A DNA stretch of 64,000 nt, from contig NW_027490164.1 in assembly GCF_050948175.1 (NCBI RefSeq), forward strand, positions 868,001 to 932,000, in the 5' to 3' direction. This document shows positions 61,020 through 64,000 of the stretch, piece after piece (the first letter of the stretch is position 1; each line of letters starts with the position of its first letter). This DNA comes from Xylocopa sonorina. Lineage: Eukaryota > Arthropoda > Insecta > Hymenoptera > Apidae. The position numbers and the translations under genes were made by a program. A model generated the notes under the pieces. That model was not told where the DNA came from. It saw only the letters and a program-made list of their open reading frames with translations, and ran no database searches.

Positions 61020-62411
61020 TGTCATGTATACCCCGCATTCACTTCAAAAGAATGTAAATGCGACACTTCCATGCTAGGAAATAGCGTCTGCAGATTTCTA
61101 CGCGTCGAGGCAATAGAGTTCTAATGCTTCTCAGAACGCGATATCGCATCTCATTTCTATGCTTCATGATAAGATATAATATTCATTGCGAAGTCTCATG
61201 TATGCTTCGTATTCACTTCAAAAGAATGTAAATGCGACTATTGCTTGCTAGGAAGTAGCGTTTGCAGATGCCTACGTATCGTAACAATAGATTTCTAATG
61301 CTTCTTAGATCGCGATATTGCATCTCATTTCTATGTTTCGAGATATGTTATAATATTCATTCCGAAGTGCCATGTAAACCTCGAATTCTCTTCAAAGGAA
61401 TGTAAATGCGACACTTCCTTGCCAGGAAATAGCGTATTCAGATGTCTACGTATCGTAGCATTTGTGTTCTAATGCTTCTCAAAACGCGATATCGCATCTC
61501 ATTTCTATGCTTCATGATAGGGCATAATATTCATTGCGAATTGTCATGTATACCTAGTATTCATTCCAAACGAATGTAAATGCGACACTTCCTTGCTAGG
61601 AAATAGCGTATTCAGATGTCTACGTATCGTAGCAATAGAGTTCTAATGCTACTTAAATCGCGATATCGCATCTCATTTCTATGTTTCGTGATAAGATATA
61701 ATATTCATTACGAGGTGTCATGTATACCTCGTATTCACTTCAAGAGAATGTAAATGCGACTATTGCTTGCTAGGAAATAGCGTTTGCAGATGTCCACGTA
61801 TAGTAGCAATAGAGTTCTAATGCTTCTCAAAACGCGATATCGCATCTCATTTCTATGCTTCATGATAAGGCATAATATTCGTTGCGAAGTGTCATGTATA
61901 CCTCGTAGTCACTCCAAACCAATGTAAATACGACACTTCCTTCCTAGGAAATAGCGTATTCAGATGTCTACGTATCGTGGCAATAGAGTTCTGATGCTAC
62001 TTAAATCGCGATATCGCATCTCATTCCTATGTTTCATGATAAGATATAATATTCATTGCGAAGTGTAATGTATACCTCGTATTCACTTCAAAAGAATGTA
62101 AATGCGACACTTCCATGCTAGGAAATAGCGTCTGCAGGTGCCTCCGCATCGAGGCCATAGAGTTCTAATTCTTCCTAAAACGCGATATCGCATCTCTCTT
62201 CTATGTTTCATGATAAGATATAATATTCATTGCTAAGTGAAATGTGTACCTCGTATTCACTTCAAAAGTATGTAAGTGCGACACTTCCATGCTAGGATAT
62301 AGCGTCTGCAGATTTCTACGCGTCGAGGCAATAGAGTTCTAATGCTTCTCAAAACGCGATATCGCATCTCATTCCTATGTTTCATGATAAGATATAATAT
62401 TCATTGCGAAG
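61020..62411 (+). repeat. 8-monomer duplication (1392 bp), copy 2
   Basis: This repeats 59628-61019 at an exact offset of 1392 bp: GTATGCTTCG at 61194, GAGGTGTCATG at 61716 and TGAAATGTG at 62238. Private changes include GTAACAATAG near 61280, CATTTGTGTTC near 61460 and GTCCACGTATAG near 61790. At 62412 the order changes to a GCAGGTGCCTCCGC copy. Confidence 0.92.
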
Positions 62412-64000
62412 TGTCATGTATACCTCGTATTCACTTCAAAAGAATGTAAATGCGACACTTCCATGCTAGGAAATAGCGTCTGCAGGTGCCTCCGCATCGA
62501 GGCCATAGAGTTCTAATGCTTCCTAAAACGCGATATCGCATCTCATTTCTATGTTTCGTGATAAGTTATAATATTCATTGCGAAGTGTTATGTACACCTC
62601 GTATTCACTTCAAAAGAATGTAAATGCGACACATCCATGCTAGGAAATAGCGTCTGCAGATGTCTACACGTCGATGCAATAGAGTTCTAATACTTCTTAA
62701 CGCGATATCGCATCTCACTTCTATGTTTCATGATAAGATATAATATTCATTGCGAAGTGTCATGTATACCTCGTATTCATCTCAAAAGAATGTAAATGCG
62801 ACTATTGCTTGCTAGGAAATAGCGTTTGCAGATGTCTACGTATAGTAGCAATAGAGTTCTAATGCTTCTCAAAACGCGATATCGCATCTCATTTCTATGT
62901 TTCATGATAAGATATAATATTCATTGCGAAGTGTCATGTACACCTCGTATTCACTTCAAAAGAATGTAAATGCGACACTTCCATGCTAGGAAATAGCGTA
63001 TGCAGATGTCTACACGTCGAGGCAATAGAGTTCTAATGCTTCTTAACGCGATATCGCATCTCAATTCTATGTTTCATGATAAGATATAATAATCATTGCA
63101 AAGTGTCATGTATACCTCGTATTCACTCCAAACGTATGTAAATGCGACACTTTCTTGCCAGGAAATGGCGTATTCAGATGTCTACGTATCGTAGCAATAG
63201 CGTTCTAATGCTACTCAAATTGCGATATCACATCTCAATTATATGTTTCGTGATAAGATATAATATTTATCGCGAAGTGTCATGTATACCTCGTATTCAC
63301 TTCAAAAGAATGTAAATGCGACTATTGCTTGCTAGGAAATAGCGTTTGCAGATGTCTACGTATAGTAGCAATAGAGTTCTAATGCTTCTCAAAACGCGAT
63401 ATCGCATCTCATTTCTATTTTTCCTGATAAGATATAATATTCATTGCGAAGTGTCATGTACACCTCGTATTCACTTCAAAAGAATGTAAATGCGACACAT
63501 CCATGCAAGGAAATAGCGTCTGCAGATGTCTACGCGTCGAGGCAATAGAGTTCTAATGCTTCTTAAAACGCGATATCGCATCTCACTTCTATGTTTCATG
63601 ATAAGATATAATATTCATTGCGAAGTGTCATATATACCTCGTATTCACTTCAAAAGAATGTAAATGCGACTAATCCTTGCTAGGAAATAGCGTTTGCAAA
63701 TGTCTACGTATAGCAGCAATAGAGTTCTAATGCTTCTCAAAACGCGATATCGCATCTCATTTCTATGCTTCATGATAAGGCATAGTATTCGTTGCGAAGT
63801 GTCATGTATACCTCGTATTCACTTCAAAAGAATGTAAATGCGACACTTCCATGCTAGGAAATAGCGTCTGCAGGTGCCTCCGCATCGAGGCCATAGAGTT
63901 CTAATGCTTCCTAAAACGCGATATCGCATCTCATTTCTATGTTTCGTGATAAGTTATAATATTCATTGCGAAGTGTTATGTACACCTCGTATTCACTTCA
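62412..64000 (+). repeat. Right-edge monomers, next 8-monomer period
   Basis: Ten monomers, the last cut by the window edge. The copy at 62412 (GTCTGCAGGTGCCTCC, CTTCCTAAAACG, then GATAAGTTATAAT and TGTTATGTACACC) is repeated at 63800, an offset of 1388 bp. The start of another 8-monomer unit, with two 172-bp members inside, may therefore be at the edge. Other copies are class C and class B, as in 31-33 kb. The array clearly continues past 64000. Confidence 0.8.

Larger units (their letters stand above)
1..64000 (+). repeat. Satellite array, ~174-bp monomer, ~368 head-to-tail copies
   Basis: The window is filled by one tandem repeat. Taking the TGTCATGTA boundary as monomer start, copies begin at 1, 175, 349, 523 and so on to the end. 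Most monomers are exactly 174 bp. Recurrent variants are 172 bp (AA lost before ACGCGATATCGC) and 173 bp (one base lost in an A-run). All copies face the same way, and I saw no inverted segment, insertion of unrelated DNA or unique gap. Both window edges lie inside the array. A representative monomer is about 36% GC. The monomer is nucleosome-sized, which is common among centromeric and heterochromatic satellites. That functional assignment is inference, and I do not recognise the family. Confidence 0.98.

Noticed and set aside
1..64000. TATAAT within GATATAATATTC in most monomers, like a bacterial -10 box
   Set aside because: The context is a eukaryotic-type satellite with no genes downstream. 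The match is part of the conserved monomer block and has no paired -35 element or transcript evidence.
1..64000. CRISPR array
   Set aside because: The repeats are 174 bp and directly abutting, with no unique spacers and no cas genes.
1..64000. CENP-B box as in primate alpha satellite
   Set aside because: I looked for the NTTCG....A..CGGG pattern on both strands and saw no copy; the typical monomer lacks CGGG altogether.
1..64000. Inverted or opposite-strand monomer blocks
   Set aside because: I looked for reverse-complement landmarks such as CATGACACTTCGC and GAATATTATATCTTATC in the plus strand as monomer boundaries and saw none. Orientation is uniform.
1..64000. tRNA, rRNA or small RNA genes hidden in the array
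   Set aside because: No stretch departs from the 174-bp monomer pattern, so there is no room for an independent RNA gene. Satellite transcripts remain possible but cannot be seen from sequence.

Overview
The whole 64 kb window is one uninterrupted satellite DNA array. It is built from about 368 head-to-tail copies of a monomer of about 174 bp, all in the same orientation. The array runs off both ends of the window, since it is already mid-array at base 1 and still mid-array at base 64000. I find no protein-coding gene, tRNA, rRNA, transposon, CRISPR array or unique single-copy stretch. The short open frames (about 60 to 79 codons) lie inside satellite copies and recur at the array's own periods. 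A tandem array of nucleosome-sized monomers with multi-monomer higher-order repeats (HORs) points to a eukaryotic centromeric, pericentromeric or other constitutive-heterochromatin block. The organism cannot be named from sequence. A typical monomer is about 36% GC with about 10 CpG sites, well above chance by hand count. This argues against long-term CpG methylation and fits an invertebrate better than a vertebrate or plant, but that is inference. I do not recognise the monomer as any satellite family I know.

Layout. (1) 1-4522: 26 heterogeneous monomers with only short dimer-scale repetition; part of it (2261-3130) looks like a source for later units. (2) 4523-9741: an 11-monomer block, a 7-monomer spacer and a 12-monomer near-copy of the block. 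(3) 9742-21393: a strong HOR of about 4174 bp (24 monomers) made of related 11-monomer and 13-monomer half-units, ending in a hybrid half-unit. (4) 21394-27833: diverged monomers and a 10-monomer duplication with an odd 8-base junction at 26263-26270. (5) 27834-32700: mixed monomers with a 4-monomer duplication and a 5-monomer (870 bp) HOR. (6) 32701-38253: two 8-monomer duplications (1386 and 1388 bp). (7) 38254-50061: a 16-monomer HOR present as 15-, 26-, 13- and 13-monomer variants, each explained by a precise gain or loss. (8) 50062-58585: a family of 11/15/13-monomer units. (9) 58586-64000: a transition and an exact 8-monomer (1392 bp) duplication.

How it works as a unit. Monomers differ from neighbours at many sites but match their HOR counterparts almost exactly, the mark of repeated unequal exchange or segmental amplification. 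Shared features of most monomers are a very conserved block around the monomer boundary containing TGATAAG, a perfect GCGATATCGC palindrome, two short hairpin-type dyads, and an inverted octamer pair GAAGTGTC / GACACTTC. These could be protein-binding or non-B-DNA signals, but that is not shown by sequence alone. All positions, periods and counts here were made by eye and by coordinate arithmetic.
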